Below, in pieces: positions 12,001 through 27,400 of a stretch of 64,000 nucleotides of DNA. Both the position numbers and the translations under genes were made by a program. Positions within the stretch are counted from its first letter, which is position 1; the number at the start of each line of letters is the position of its first letter. Source of the stretch: Epinephelus fuscoguttatus (lineage: Eukaryota; Chordata; Actinopteri; Perciformes; Serranidae); NCBI RefSeq assembly GCF_011397635.1, contig NC_064769.1, forward strand, positions 22,089,207 through 22,153,206, given 5' to 3'. A model generated the notes under the pieces. That model ran no database searches. It was not told where the DNA came from and saw only the letters and a list, made by a program, of their open reading frames with translations.

Positions 12001-15000
12001 ATCCTCCTGTGGCTGGAGATTATGTAAATTTTACGTATATTTGTATGCAGTTAAAGGTCCAGTGTGTCAGATTTAGGCGCATATATTGGCAGAAATGGAA
12101 TAGAATATATTAAGTATGATTTCTTTAATGTATAATCACCAGAAAATAAGAACTGTCATGTTTTCGTTACATAGAATGAGCTGTTTATATCTACATAGGG
12201 AGCGGGTTCTCATCTATAGACTTCAATATGTTACACTACCATGTTTCTACAGTAGCCCAGAACGGACAAACCAAACCACAGCTCTACATGGGGCCGTTAG
12301 TGTTTTTGTGTCAGCCACTGTAGTTAGCAGCCTCTCCACGACGAGCCAAACAGCATCGGAAAAACACTGATTATAACGTGAAACTGCTTTATCCAAGTTT
12401 TTTACCAGTTTAAATCATTGGAGAGGAAGAGGCCTTTGCGGATAATTCGGCTCCCGGTAAAAACCTCCTGAATGTCTGGATCTTAAGTTATCAGAGAAAA
12501 ACCGTGAGCACATATTAGCAGGTGCTGTGCTAGCAGCCCCTCCGTGGCAAGCTGAACAGCGCCAGAAAAACACTGATTTTTTTTAACAAGAAACTGCTTT
12601 ATTCAAGATTTTTACCGCTTTAAATCACCAGGTCCATTTGCTTTGTAGAGGAAGAGAACTCTGTGGATAATTTGGCTCCCGATAAAAACCTTCTGACCAT
12701 CTGGATCTGAAGTTATCAAAGAAAAACCCGTCTACGACAACCTGAACAGCATTCGAGAAACACTGATTTCTCTGATTTTACTGGTTTTAATCACCAGGTT
12801 GTTTGTTTTGAAGAGAAACAGACCTTTGCTGTAATTCGGCTCCTGGTAAAAACCTCCTGAACAATAACCACTGAAGGAATCCTAACTTGGAGTTCACACT
12901 TGGCACATAAGAGAAGTACAAGCTGGTTATAGTCTGCAATCCTCACTGCTCGATGCCACAAAATCTTTCACACTGCTCTTTCAAAAGACTAGGTACTGGT
13001 TAGATGACATTTTTACCTTTGATAGATGTTGTGAACTCAGTGCTTTCAGGAAGTAGTTTAGAAAATGCAGTTTAAAGCTAACAAGTGCTCCCTTTGGTTT
13101 CAAATGGATGTGTTTTGAAGCTTCTGTGGTCCTTGAGGGAATTCGACATTACCAGCATTCATCAGTGAGAGAAAGGGAAAATTACCACTCACTTAAATGG
13201 TGGGAACCATCATACTGAAATTACTCAACAGCCAGGAAAGATTGTATCGATCTGCCCCATTGTGGTCCTTTCTGTCTCAACTTGGAGGTCTGAAAAATAA
13301 GTGGTCAGCCGAGGCTTTGCTGTGGTGGCTTCTTTAAACCACTGCCCTCCCTCCTTTTTCTATCTTTCTTCGCCCGACCTTCGGCTTCTTCATTTGAGAG
13401 CGTTCCGTTGGCTACCAGACCTCTTCAGGAAATGAGAGGGCCACAATTAATCAACTTATAGAGCGTTTACAGGCATTTGATCTAGCCAGAGTCAGCACAG
13501 TTCCGCTGGAATGAAACCCATTATGCGCCATCAGTTCTAGCACAACCCTTTAACCTCAATTCTTGTACTAACTGTTGTGTCTATTATCAGCCCAATCATG
13601 TGATTGAGACTGACGAATCAGAAAAAGCCAGTATAATATGTCAGCGGGTTTGCTCGTGTAGGTTTTTGCATTTGTGTGTAGCCACATCCTCACCAAGAAC
13701 AGCAACGCCTGTGTCACCTGTTTAAATAGAGGCACCAATAATATCAGTGTAGATGCTGCTGTGGTGCTCATACCTAGAAATCTGACTGTTATAGATACTG
13801 CAGCATGCACTTTAGATAACTTGACATTGGGTAAAAAGACACGCTATGGAAACAAGCAGGCCATCAATTTGGGGTAATCGTTTACATTGGTAAATTCAAT
13901 TTAGCGTTGCAGTGGTGTTCCGGTTTCATGGTATTATACTTATTTACAGGATTGAAAAAACAATGCAACCAGATGGAGAATCTCACCTGCACATGCGCAT
14001 CTCCCTACTCTTGGGCTTCCTGTAAGTCTTGTCACAATTAGTTTTCTTATTGATTTTATTTGTTTTTAAAAGGCAGACTTTTTACACATACTAAAAAAAT
14101 GCATAGGTGTAGATTTTGGGGCAGATGCAAGGGACATGTCTCCCTCAGTATTAAAAATGTGTGTCTTTGTCCCCACAATAAAACATTTAAGTAGGTAAGG
14201 ACTTTTAATTTGACGAATTTAAAGGTGTTTACACCATGAATTGATAAAGAAAAGGCACAAATTGGTATATATATAAAGATATTTTTGATGATATGACAAA
14301 TTGGTTAAAAAAATGTATTATTCATTAAATAAAATAGAATTGCAACAAAATAAGTGATAGTCTTACAGTTTGCCTTCAAATACTCAGTAAAAACTAAAGA
14401 AAAATAATTTCTCATTTCTTAAGTTACAGTAACTCAGAGTAAGATTCAGATTTTTAAACACTATTAATAGTTCAACTAAATAAAATCTACCACAAATTAC
14501 ACATTTAAACAGCTCCCAAATACAAAAAATGTCCCCTGGGATCTATATATAGGTGATTTCCTTCTTTTAGCAAAATCCTAATTGAGTTGACAGGCTATGA
14601 TAACTACCCCACATTTACATATATGTAATTTTTTGGTCGAGCCACGAGCATTACTGAAGGTTTAATGACTTGACAACACGACTCCCGTGTGAGCACGGCA
14701 AGACAGGAGAGGGAGAGACACTGTGCTGCTGCCAGAGGAGCCGCTGAATGAGTTCCCTCAGAGTGGTAAGTCGCTAAAAGAGTCTGAGGAGTCCGGGGCT
14801 GTTCATAAAACACTCAGGACGCCACAGTTAATTCCACACTACTGAAGCTGCTCCTCTTTTTGGAACCACCACAGAGTCCGTAATAATTTCTCTTTCAGCT
14901 ATGTTTGCTGTTGCTGTGGGTAACAGTATGACATCACTGTCAACGAGTCTAAATATCACAATATGAATTTTTCATATATCAAAAATTACACTGGTGTTAT

Positions 15001-15710
15001 TGTGAATGAAATGATATGGCACGCCCCTAGTGCCATCCCCCTGCCGTTGAATTGAAATCTACACCTTTGAAAAAATGGCTTCACATATAATGAAGCATTT
15101 GTTCAACCAGAAAGACCCTTCTAATTTCATTCCTTTAAGGGTCATTGTAACTAATCATTATAATTGTGTGGTACTGTGACATTATTTAATATTTTCTGAG
15201 AGGTTATCGCACTGTCAAAAATCTCATACAGTCCAGTTAAAGACCTAAATTGTTGCGTAACAGAGCATTCTTTCTACCGGACCAGCCACATGCCAACAAA
15301 CACAGTGACCATGAAAAAGAAAATGGAAAAAAAAAAAGTCTAAATCTGGAAGCTTCCATTCGCCACATACTTTCTGCCTTTGTTCTGTTTGCTGCGGGGT
15401 GGCTGCTCTGCTCCACTCTAATGATAAAGACGCAGTAATTATCTCCTGTGTAATGGCTCAGACCCGTCATTGTCTGACATGACAGAAGTCACTGCAACAG
15501 AAAAGACAAACGACGGATGCGGGGAGAGATAAGGAAGCAGAGACACGACTGCACCATGAGAGGCGAAAAACAAAGACTCGCTTCACCTCCTGCAAACTTG
15601 AATTCCATGGAAGATAAAATCCTCTGACTTTTTTTAAATACTTCCTTTTCACCTTTATGCCTCTCTGCTCATGTAGCCACCACCACTGTATTTCCTGCCT
15701 CAGCACTATG

Positions 15711-15774
<64 letters not shown>

Positions 15775-18700
15775 AACAGGTGCCAAGTCATGCCCCATTT
15801 TCCATCAAACGTGACAAAAATGTTACACGTAGGAGTCACTGCCTCAGATTATGGTGGGAACCCAACACCAGTAGTATACTGAAACAGATAAGGTAGACAG
15901 TTTCCACGCATCTAGTCATCTAATTTAGTCTCAGTGCTTTCTGGCACCGTTTTCAGAGAACTGAAGCTATCTTAGTTGACGTGGCAGCTTTTTCCACAAT
16001 GTTGGTAAAGATTCAAAGCTGACTGAGCAATGCTTTTAATACTCTGGCTACACAAAGCCAAGGAACAAGTAACTAATCCATCCTGTAACATTTGTTGTAG
16101 TATGCTTTTCTTTTTTGAAGTGGCTAAGCAAGCAAAACATCTTTTCTTTCTATACCATGAGTCCTTATTTCAGTCGGTCATACGTGCTTATGTGATGATC
16201 AGAAATCTGTTAACATCTGTCTGCCTCATTATTTGTGCTTCTTAATACTGCTTTCTTTTAATGTTGCCGATCTTAACATGTTTTTAATGTTATTAAATCC
16301 ATAATAGGTTGTATTAGAGTGGATATTGCGCATTATTAGATTAGTTTTAGTAATATGGATAAAATCTGGTATCACTGTGTATGTAACTTTATGTCACAAT
16401 ATCAAAATATAACATGATATTCATTTTTTTCTGGTGAATCAATTGATAACCTGTTTTTAGATAAGATAAATACAAAGAGCATTTTGTTTTTGGCCAATCC
16501 ATTACCCAAATCCATTACATTATCAAAATGGATCCTTAAAAAGCTTGACCCATTTTACAAAAATTAAATTAAAGGAATACTTCACCCACAAAATGACCAT
16601 CTATCTATCAGTAACACACCACATGTTGCTTTGAATATGTGAGGAAAACCTGCTTTTTCCCACATGTTTCCACAGTGAACGAAGAATGTCTTTTTTGGAT
16701 TCTCCATTCACTGTGGAAACATGCTTTTTCCCCCACATGTTTCCACAGTGAACGGAGAATCCAAAAAAGACATTCTTCATGAATTGAAGTCACAGGCAAC
16801 TGCGTTCAACACTAGCAGAACTATATCAAAGCATCTGTTGTAAACCCTCACACAACTCCTGCAGTATAATCCAAGTCTCGTTTATCCAGTCGTTTGCTCA
16901 GTACCTGTATGTAACACCTCTAACACCTGCATGTGTTTGGGAAGAACTGAGCACAGAGGCAGAGTGCAACACATCATACTCTGAAACCCCACCAGAGGGG
17001 AAAACAAAGGTGTCACAATATGCACATAAAGGCTCAAAACGCTGACAAAAGGCCTGTAGCTGGCTGTAAACCTTAAATTCCAGCATGTCAAATGAGTCTT
17101 TGAGCACCTGATGTCTACCAGAGAGGAAGAGTTACATTGACAAAGTCAATATTTTTGGTCTATCTCTGTCTCCTTTTAAGAAATTAACCCACCTAATGGC
17201 GTGATTAAAACCAGGCCTTGCATAGCTTAGTTACAGTTCGTCTTGTTTTGTTCGCTTGCTGAACACGTAACCTCAGGCATACTGACATCCAGGATCCCAC
17301 AGTTTTTCTTCCTGCTGATGCCTCATATCTGTTGCCTTTATCCACTTTTTAAAAAGTTAGATCTGGGTTTACTCTGTTGGTGGTGCATCCCATCGCAAAG
17401 CAGCTTCATTTATTTTTTTGATCAAGGTCTTTTTTATTTTCAAATACAAAGAAACACTGAACGATTAAATCGATTAACACTTTAAGTCATTAAGAATATT
17501 CACTTTTTTGGATTCTCCATTCACTGCAGAAGCATGCCTGTTTTCTTCACAAATTTAAGGAGTAGTGCAGTGAGTAACTGATATACAAATGATCATTGTG
17601 TGGGCTAAATATTTTTTAAAGACAAATTCAAGTCCATTAGTTTTATGAGAAATATTCAGCAACGATTATCTGCGTTTGGGTTCAGCATATCCCATATTTG
17701 TGCACATGGATGAAGCAGATGGCGCTTGGCCAGGGGTCCAAATCTACCACTGTATAATCAGAAAGTCTCTGACAATGAAAAATGTATCATGTCTCATGGC
17801 CTACATAGCATATGGTCATGTTGTCGAATCCTAACCCACAGCATACAACAGCAGTGTTTGTCCCGGCTGATCGCAGTGAAAACAAAGCAGCAGAAACAGG
17901 CTGCTTGGCATTTGTTTGTTTTTGTCATTTGGGAGCGAGTCATGGTGAATAAACAGGACTAATGCAGCATAGTTACACAAAAAGCCACACATGAAGACAC
18001 GAGCAAACAAAGATGCACTCCATCCATGTGGAAATAACCAGCATGGTTACATATCAAGTGAAGAGCACCAAGCGGAGCTCTTAAATGTTTCCACTTGACT
18101 TGGAGTGTTTGGCTTACTTCCTGTCTGCCATCAGAGGGACAGGAAACTCACACAATGGGAGTGTGTGACCCCTCTGGCCTACCCATTTCCTGCTTCTTCT
18201 CTAAATCTCTCTCACATACACAGCTACAGATTGGGTGGCATTTGTTGTATTGTATCTGTAGAACAGCTTGAAGGAGCACAAGTTAACGGCGACATGCAAT
18301 CGTGCGCTCGCCTGCGAGTGCGTGTCAGTGTGTGTCTGCGAGTGTAGGTGTTCACCAGGCTGTGTGAGAATGCCTCTGTTTGCCTCTCCGTTCTCTCTGG
18401 CAGAGCTGCTGCTGAGCGCACAGCCTGGCAACAGCAGCAGCAGATGGTTAGGAAAGTCATTTTTTTTCACTCGTTCCAAGGTCTACTTTTTGAGTCCCTG
18501 AGTTACATAATGTGTTTTCACACCTCCACTGCCTTCACCGATAGCGAACGACCTGATGTTCCGCAGGAACGTGTCTGCTCCATCTCCTTCTCCTTGCCTG
18601 GCTCTTGCTTTATATTTCTCCCCCTCCGTCTCCTTGATTGAGCTCTCTAATTAGCATCAGCAGTGTGTGGGAGGCATGTTGGTGCAAGGACACCCTCCTA

Positions 18701-21700
18701 TGGCGACTTGACATTCACTTGTGTGGCTCCTTTGTGACGCTGGTAAATAGATTTGAGCTGCTTTGTCATATGATTAACATGATGAGCATTGTCACTGGTT
18801 CAGCTGCGTTTAGCAAAAGTGACATTATGTAATTGTGACTTTGGTAAAAGACAAAATAATCATTCAATCCACTGGTGCACAGAAAGCATATTATCATAAC
18901 GCAGTTAGAACAAAAAAGGTTTTCATGCAACTGTTGCTAATGAATTCGGTTTTTGACATATTGGACCGCAGCTCTTCCCCGATTTTCACACTTGCTTTGC
19001 TTTTTCTCACCCTCTTTTTCTCCCCGTTGCCACGCATCACACATTCATAATGAAGCACACATCTAGCCGGTTTGTGCCTGGGTGTGTGTGTGTGTTTGTG
19101 TATATATGGGTGCTTTGGTGTGAGGAGAATAATTATCTGCATTCATGTGACTGCAATAGGTTCCACCATATTAACTTCCACCGTGATGAATAACAGATGA
19201 AGTGCTGGCCAGAGGTGCTGAGATGCTCGCTCCATTATAATAAAGACTGCAGACTTTTGAGATATATAGATTCTTGCTTTCATGAGAAGGACTCTTTTCG
19301 TTTTGTCTGAGACACCAGGGATTCATATTATTGCACCAGTATCTCAATATGCTCTCCTTTCATCCTGAGGTGTAGGTGTGTCTTGCTTTTACTACAGACA
19401 GTTTCACTCTCACTGTTCTCATCACTGGCTGACATCTAAATGAAAGCGCATGTGCACATATTAAAGCCTTTGTTCAGCATACTGCACTTCATCCTGCAGT
19501 GAATATATGTAATACCTGACTACGTCCTGCTTCTGTGCAAAAATATCTTTCAAAAGAGTGACCCTGACACAGCCAGTCTGATCTTGAAGTGCTGTACATG
19601 TAATGTAATGTCATGAATTATGAAACAATAACCGGAGCAGTCGTTGTTAGATATTTCAGTCTGTACCCAAGTGATGGATCACCTACCCGCCGGACAATGC
19701 AATCCTAGAGTCCAGAAATAGTTTCAAGGCAGATCCTTTTTGGTTGCACCTCTTAGATGTATCAGGTGTGAGTGTCAGGGAGTAGCCCTGTGATTTCCAG
19801 CCCTATTAACACACGCACATACAAACACGCAGTCACATATCTGACTGATTTATATTTTAATTGGCTGATCCTCACAATAAAGAAAGGTCAAGGAGTTTTA
19901 GACGAGAATGGGTTGTTTGATCTGTGACATGAATGCAGTCATTTGCACCTGATCTGGGGCCAGCCCTTGATCCTCTGACGGTTACCTGATCAAAGAGTCA
20001 TTAAAAAAAGGGGGCAGTTGGATAATAATATTGGGACAGGACTCGAAGGTGATGGAGAGGAGATAGGCAAGGAGAGAAGCTTATGAAAGGAGGCGTAAAG
20101 GTTTTTAAAAAGGGCAGGAGACATGATGCATGGGCTGCATGTTTTAGAAGATCCCAGCAGGGTCCCGTGTCTTGAACATTGGCTTGGTGTGGAGTGAGGA
20201 GATAAGAATTTAGATGATTTACTAACGTCATGATTTACGTCCAGTTATTATGGCAGGGTAACCGGTGTCGCAGCTATGCACTGTTACCTTAGAATTCTGA
20301 GAAAGATTTTTATGGGGAAGAAAATGTGCTGTGGTTTTTTCTTCTTCATCTTGTTAATTCAGAAAATTGAGCAGATTTTCTTCCCCATAAAAACTTTTCT
20401 TGTTAATTCAGGAATTACAGTAATTTTAATTACATCTCTCAGACTGGCCTGGTGCCTAGTCTCCCTCAGTGAGGTAGGATTCAGAATATTACAGCTTTAT
20501 AATTCCAGGAAATACCCCTCACATTTTGGTAGTAAATCAATTAAAGCTGAAATGATTAGTCAATTAATCAATTGATTTATCGGCAGAATATTTACTGGCA
20601 AAACATTTTGACAATTGATTAATCATTTAAATTATGTTTTTAAGATAAAATGACAAAGATTAAATGATTCCTGCTTCTCAAATGTGAATAATAGAAGATT
20701 TTTATGTTAGTGAATTTAATATCTCTAGGTTTTGTACTGCATGTTGAGCAAAACAAGCAGTTTTAGAAATGTCAGAGCTTGCGCTCTGGAAATTGTGATA
20801 GGCATTTTATTTTTATTTTATTTTATTTCATCCATTCTATTTTATTTTATTTAAATTTACTTTTATTTTACATTATTTATTTTATTCATTTTGTTTTCAT
20901 TTAATTCACTTTTATTTTATTTTATGTTATTTATTTTATTCATTTTGTTTTAATTTAATTCACGTTTATTTTGTTTTATTTTATTTATTTTATTTTATTT
21001 TCATAGACTACACAAGAAGGTAATTAGCAGATTAACTGTCAATGAAAGTAATCATTACTTGCAGCACTAAAATTGATGTACACTGAAATAATAAGGCACC
21101 TTTTTTGGTTTAATTCATCAACTTCAAGTCAAGCTAGTGAGAATCTCCTCTTCTTTGGTGCTTTCTAACGGGTCTGGGATATCGCATTGTTGTAAAATGA
21201 GAAAGTTGGTTGACGGTCTGCAGTTACTGAGTGACTGGTCGTACAGTCGCTCACAGAAGAGAAAAAAAAACATATTCAGTCATATTTTGAATGTGAGGGA
21301 GCCCATGTTTTTTGCATGAAGTCCTGCATATCTTTGTGTCATGCACTGGCACGTCCCCAAGATTTCTTTCCACTCAACTCACTGGTCAATCTCCAGTGAC
21401 ATTTTTTATTCTCTGAGGCCATGCAGGTTGGGGGAAATCAATAGGAACACGTGGAAACATCAGGCAAAGGTTTGATACCTGGAGAGAAATTAAAAGAAAG
21501 CCACGTGGCATGTAAAAATAGAAGCCACGACCACACAGGGAGGAGGAGGAGAGAAAACAAGAGAGTGTACAATCTTTGATGAAATCAGGAATAAGCTGGC
21601 TTGGCACGTGAGCGCACCACACTCACAGAGATGTGGAATAGTTTGAACACGGGGCCGAACAGGTGAGGCAGCAATTAAATATAGAGGTGACTGAGTTGTT

Positions 21701-22073
21701 GCCCAGCACTGGGAGATGAAAGAGACAGAGCGTGACTTTAAACAACAACCAGCGGTCAGAGATGCGCAGGGAGTTGTCTACCCCCATGTTAGTTTGTGGC
21801 AATTTAATTTATGGTACTCAGCAAAACATTTGCTCTGCTACCTGTTAAAACATCAGTAAATAACTCAAAGGCCCTCACCCACAGATGTGTCACAAACATT
21901 CCCAACCTCCTGCTGTATCTGTCATTGACACAAACAGAAAACAAAGCTTCTCAGATTACACTTGCGTCACTCCACCTCTCACTCCCCGAGGCACAACAGT
22001 CAATGACATAAGAACATGTGGAGGTGTGTGTCCATCTCCCTCAAATGTTGTGATGTGTAGACTTATCAAAAAG

Positions 22074-22114
<41 letters not shown>

Positions 22115-24425
22115 CTCTTAGTATTTGTTTTTCTGTGGTATTTGCATTTTGATGTTGTTAAAAGATTGAGAGATTGAGATTTTCAGTAATATTTGTTGTT
22201 AGTTTTAGTTCCCAGTCGTGTGGATCTGCAAATTTTAACAAATATTTATTTATTCATTTTCTTTAGCTTTTAGTTCAATTCTGGTTTCATGATTTCTGTC
22301 AGATTTGACAACAGAAGTGTCAGGGCAGATGGTTTTTATCTACCTTTAGCAATAGGTATTGTATACAAAAGTGTAATCGGTAAATCTTTTCATGATGTCA
22401 TTACATTCTCCTTTTAGTGCATGATTAAAGGTATACTTTGAAGGATTTCCCAAAAAGCAAACAACAATGTATAAAGAATTTATACACCAGTTTTGTGTTC
22501 TGGGGCTCATTGTATTCTGTACTATAGACTCATTCAAAATGAATCCCTCTCAATCATCCCTTACGCCCCACTAGAAGTGTTTGGTGTATCTATCTGCAAA
22601 AATCCATAGTGTATTTACAGTATCTTTTTATTTTGCTGTAATCGGGGCGTTTATAGATGTGTAGCCTCCCAGACAGGTCGGGACTTTCTGAAAAGGTAGC
22701 AACCATTTAAGCAGTACACATCCACGAGGAGGCTAGAAAATCAAGGAATCCAGTGCAGAAAAAAATCCTGCGGATATAGTGAGGCGCAACGGCAAGCTTA
22801 AAAAGCTCGTCCCAGAACGAGTGAATCTGAGGTGGGTTTCACTTTCAGGATGGGGATGAAAAGTGACATGGAGTTAGCCTTTTTTATTTTGGACTGGTAG
22901 GTGCAGGTGGTTAAATTAAACCACTTTGCCATTGAACAGAAAACCCACCAACATCTGGCTTTTTGATTTAATGGGAAAGGTTACAATCAGCATTCATTGC
23001 TCTGACAAATTACTCTGCAGTAGTGACGGTATTAATCAGCTCCAGCTCTGATCGGCAACACTCAGATGGACACACTAATTTTTGGCCCTTTTCTGGTGCA
23101 AAATGTCGTGCTGCCACAAAACTGGGCTCCTTGCCGCTTTCTACTGTTTTCTAACCAGTTTTCCAGCACATTCCTAACACCGAGCTTGACATACTGGTAT
23201 AAAAAAACCCCAGAAAGGCAGAGCCCAATGCATAGCTCTGGTCCACTGGCAATGGGAAAGAGGTCACCTATATTTTAAGAGGTTCTCCTACATTTAAAAA
23301 CCTGCATATACCAACTAATTTTGGTGGAAAGAAAGTATTAGTTAGCTCAAAATATTAGCTTTTCCCTTACAACAAATGTAACGTTCCTGCAATAGTAGTT
23401 TGCAGTGTACATACAAGCAGTGTAGGGAGGAGGGGTTGAGATTGTTGTGTTTACAAACAGTAACTGACACTTCCTGACCTGCAAAGTGTAGCCTACTGTT
23501 ACATAACCTAAACAGAGACATCTAGCCTAAATCAAGAACAGTCTGTGTTCTTACAGTTTACATTGAAGTACTGTGTCAAAAACAGACCAGGAAATACAGA
23601 ATGAAATAAAAATGATAGTTAATAAATGGCAAAGAGGCGATAAAAGAAGGGAATATGCAAGTACATAGTCTTGGAATGGTCTATTTTTATGTTAGATTAA
23701 AAGTTTTATTTAGAAAAATATATCGATGGATATAAGCATGTGTAAACGGATACAAAAGGCACGTCCCCTTCTATCTGCTCTTTATCCCTGCAACACTCTG
23801 TCTGCACATGTGCTCCTTCAATAAGGCCCTGTTGCCATGGAGGTCATTGAGATTTCCCCCTCAGCTGTCAGGTTTTATTCTCCTCTGTTATGTAGCAATT
23901 GAAAAAAAATTCAGGTTAATAGAAACGCTCTGTTGCAAAACAGAAAAACCAGAGGGGTTTTCATTACAGCTTTTTTATTGTGTCTCATAACAGCTCGGTG
24001 AGATCTGATTTATCCGAGCCACATAGCAGAGGTAGTAATGAGCACATTATTGAAAAAGTGACTTCAGTAAATCTCCAAATAATAAATAAAAATAATCTGC
24101 TGCCTCAGCGGCGACTGCAAATGCATGGTTCAAACCTTTTGTTCCACAAATGGGTTTTTTAAAAATTGTTTTGTCACCTATAGACTTGTATAACCCAGAC
24201 CTTTGAGGCCCATTATCCCCTGAAAAATACGGTGTTCATCCACTCTCTCGCCACCTTATATCACCTCCTGCCTGATATGTCATTATCAACACCCACTGTG
24301 CCGTTCACCTTCAGCTGGCCCGCTGTGCAGCTCTGCCGGGCTCATTATCCGCTCTAATAGTGCCCCAGTGCTCCACCTGCCCTCTGCTACCAAACACACC
24401 TGCTGTGGTTCTGTGACCCACTTGT

Positions 24426-24464
<39 letters not shown>

Positions 24465-27400
24465 GTGTTGTGTTGTTTTTTTTTTTCAAACCAACAGTAA
24501 TCAGGTCAACTGATTATCTAACCCGATTGCGGGCGGGCAGCTGTAGATCATTCTTTACTTTGGTTTAACCTGACTCAGATTATCAAACAGGTGGGGCTCA
24601 CCACATTGTGACATGCAGAAAATGCACTTTTCTTACTGTCTAAACATTCATGTCCTTTCTGGCAAACCTCCCCTGTGTAGAAGCCGTGATGAGGTACAGA
24701 AGATGCTAAAAACTTTCTTAAAAAACTGAGTGATGCTGTGATGTAACTCTGACATCATGTTCGAGGGCAGATGTCTCCTCTCTGAATGAAACTGGAGAGC
24801 TCCCACATTCACTATTGAAAGCAGTGTCGGTTGTAAAGTTGAAGCATCTCTTATTGAGAGCATTTTTATAGTACTCCTGAAGACTGGTATTTAACTGCCT
24901 CTTAAAAAGCATGATTTCTGCATCACAGCAGTGTGCTTTGGATACTAATGAAGCTGTTGTCACTCTTTCTCTCACTCAGCTCACAGTAAGTGCCCTTCCC
25001 GTATAGACTGTGCCAAAGAGGGACGCCACTTCTGCACATTGGGCTCCTCTCGCTGTGGCAGCTGCCTCTTCCCATTGGAGGAGAACGAGGAAGGACGCTG
25101 CGTGGGGAGGAAGAGGCACCATCGGCATGGTAAGAATAATAGAAACATCTCACACACAAACAGAGTCGTGCAGTTTTGCATTCACTACGATGAGATCAAG
25201 TGGCAACATCCAAGACTGAAACTGCAGTTCCTCAAATGTCCACTTGAGGCTGACTCCAAAATAAATCTGTCCTCCACTGACCTAACAGTAGAAATAAACA
25301 TGTTTACAGCCTGGTACAAAAGACGATTTTGGTCTCTATAGTTTATCCTCCCATTCATGATAACTACAGTAGAGGGGGTGAATTTTTCTGTAACTTAAAA
25401 TTATGCACTTTGTCAGGGAGACAAGAATGATGTCTGGGAACAATTTAAATCGTTGTCCTTGTCCGGCACATCTTAACACAAGCATTACTTCTGTTCAAAT
25501 TAGAGCTGAGAGGACAATGAACAGTTAATCATTTAAAACAGGGTGTCAAATTCATTTTAGTTCAGGGGCCACATACAGCCCAGTTAGATCTCCAGTGGGC
25601 TGGACAGTAAAACTGTTACATAATAACCTCTACATAACAACCCCTCAAAATTTTTCCCCTTTTTTAATGTTCATTATCTTTAAATTTGACCACAATAAGT
25701 ATTCATTGTAATTTCAGAGAGCTGTATTCTGGTCAGGGTGGAGAAGCCTCTGAGGCAGCGTTTTACATGAAGTATACTCACTGTTACAAACTGACACTCT
25801 TAGCCTTCACAACTGCATCAATATCAGGTGTACAAAGTCATCCAGTGGGCCAGATTGGAGCCTTTAGCGCAGTGGTTCTGGCCCCTGGCCGTATGTTTGA
25901 CACCCAAGATTTAAATGTGCAATATGTTACTTTTTTGCCACCAGTCAAAAACAATACCAGAATACAGAGCAGTTATTGCAGTCAGTTTATCCCTGTTAGG
26001 ATTCATCTTTGTTCATTGAGCCGAAATATCCGCACAGGCCTCCTCCTCCTCTCTGTGTTTCCCATGCAGTTCTTACGGGTAGCCAAATTATCCGTAAAGG
26101 TTTCGTCCTCACCAAAACTAACAGACCTGGTGATTTAAACCACTAAACACACTGAATAAAGCAGCTTCATGTTAAATATCAGTGTTTCTCTGATGCTGAG
26201 CGGCTGCTAACGTTTGCTTGGCTCGTTTCTCTGATAACTTAAAATCCAGACGTCTGATGACTAAAATCCCCCATCCAGTTAAAAATGACCAAATAATAAT
26301 AATAATAATAAAAAAACAAAAAGTGGCTTAAAACTGGATAAAAAGTCCATTAATGAGAGCTCCTGGCAGACAACCACAGCTCTGATGCATGAGCGAAGGG
26401 AATGTGCCACCACTCGCAGGCAACAGCAGCCAAATGATGTGTCCTTCATTAATATAACAGATTTCTCTGGAAACATTTGGGACACTCTAAGTGCACGACT
26501 CAAAAAAATATGTTGCGTATTTCAAGTCGTTTTTTGACATTTTAATGTGGAAAAGTTACACATTATATCTTTACATTAATTTTCAAGCAAATATGTCCAG
26601 AATTCTCTGGTTCCAGCTTGTGAAGATTTGATGCTTTTCTTTACCGTATAGCATTAATAATAATAATAATGATAATAATGATAAACTTTATTTATATAGC
26701 ACCTTTCGTACACAAAATGCAGCCCAAACTGCCTCTACAATAAGGACAGTATGAGACCTGAGTGCTTCACATGAAAACAGACATAAAGCAGACAAGGCAA
26801 TTCAATATAAAAAGACATTTAAAAGAGTTTAAAACATGGATTAACTGAGTTGTAAAACTATAAATCATCAAATCAAGTAAGATTTTAAAAGCAGCGTGAA
26901 GCATAAATAGAAAGTAAAAGCGTAAAAAGAAAAGGTTTCAGACCTGTGTCAGGAAGTCAGAGCTAGTTAAAGGCTAAAATGAACCGATGGGTTTTTAGCT
27001 TTCTTTTTAAAATATTTAGCGAGCTAGCTTCCCTGATATATATAGGTAGTGTGTTTCATAGCTTTGGGGCGTGACTGACAAAGGCTGCAGTGTCGATTTT
27101 CTTCCGGCTGTTGCTGGGAACCTCCAATATACCAGCAGCAGATGATCGCAGTGTTCTTGGAGGCAAATAGTTCGTAGCAATGTAGCTCGGTCCCAGCCTA
27201 TGTAGGGCTTTGTACACAAGGAGGAGGAGGAGCTTAAAATCAATTCTGAATAACAGGAAGTCAGTGCAGAGCAGCTCAGACTGGCCTGATGTGCTCTGTC
27301 CTCTTGTTTCTGGTTAATACCCGAGCTGCAGAGCTCTCTGTGGTGTTTTTTGGGAAGCCAGTAGAAAGGGCATGAGTCAGTTTCTTGGCATCTTTTTCAT

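Noticed and set aside
15657-15896. Plus-strand frame with a long Cys-Val run
   Set aside because: Produced by the (GT)30 microsatellite; no coding evidence.
25686-26138. Plus-strand open frame of 150 codons in npdc1 intron 2
   Set aside because: It crosses two different transposons (25539-25908 and 25913-26573) and has no protein-family resemblance.
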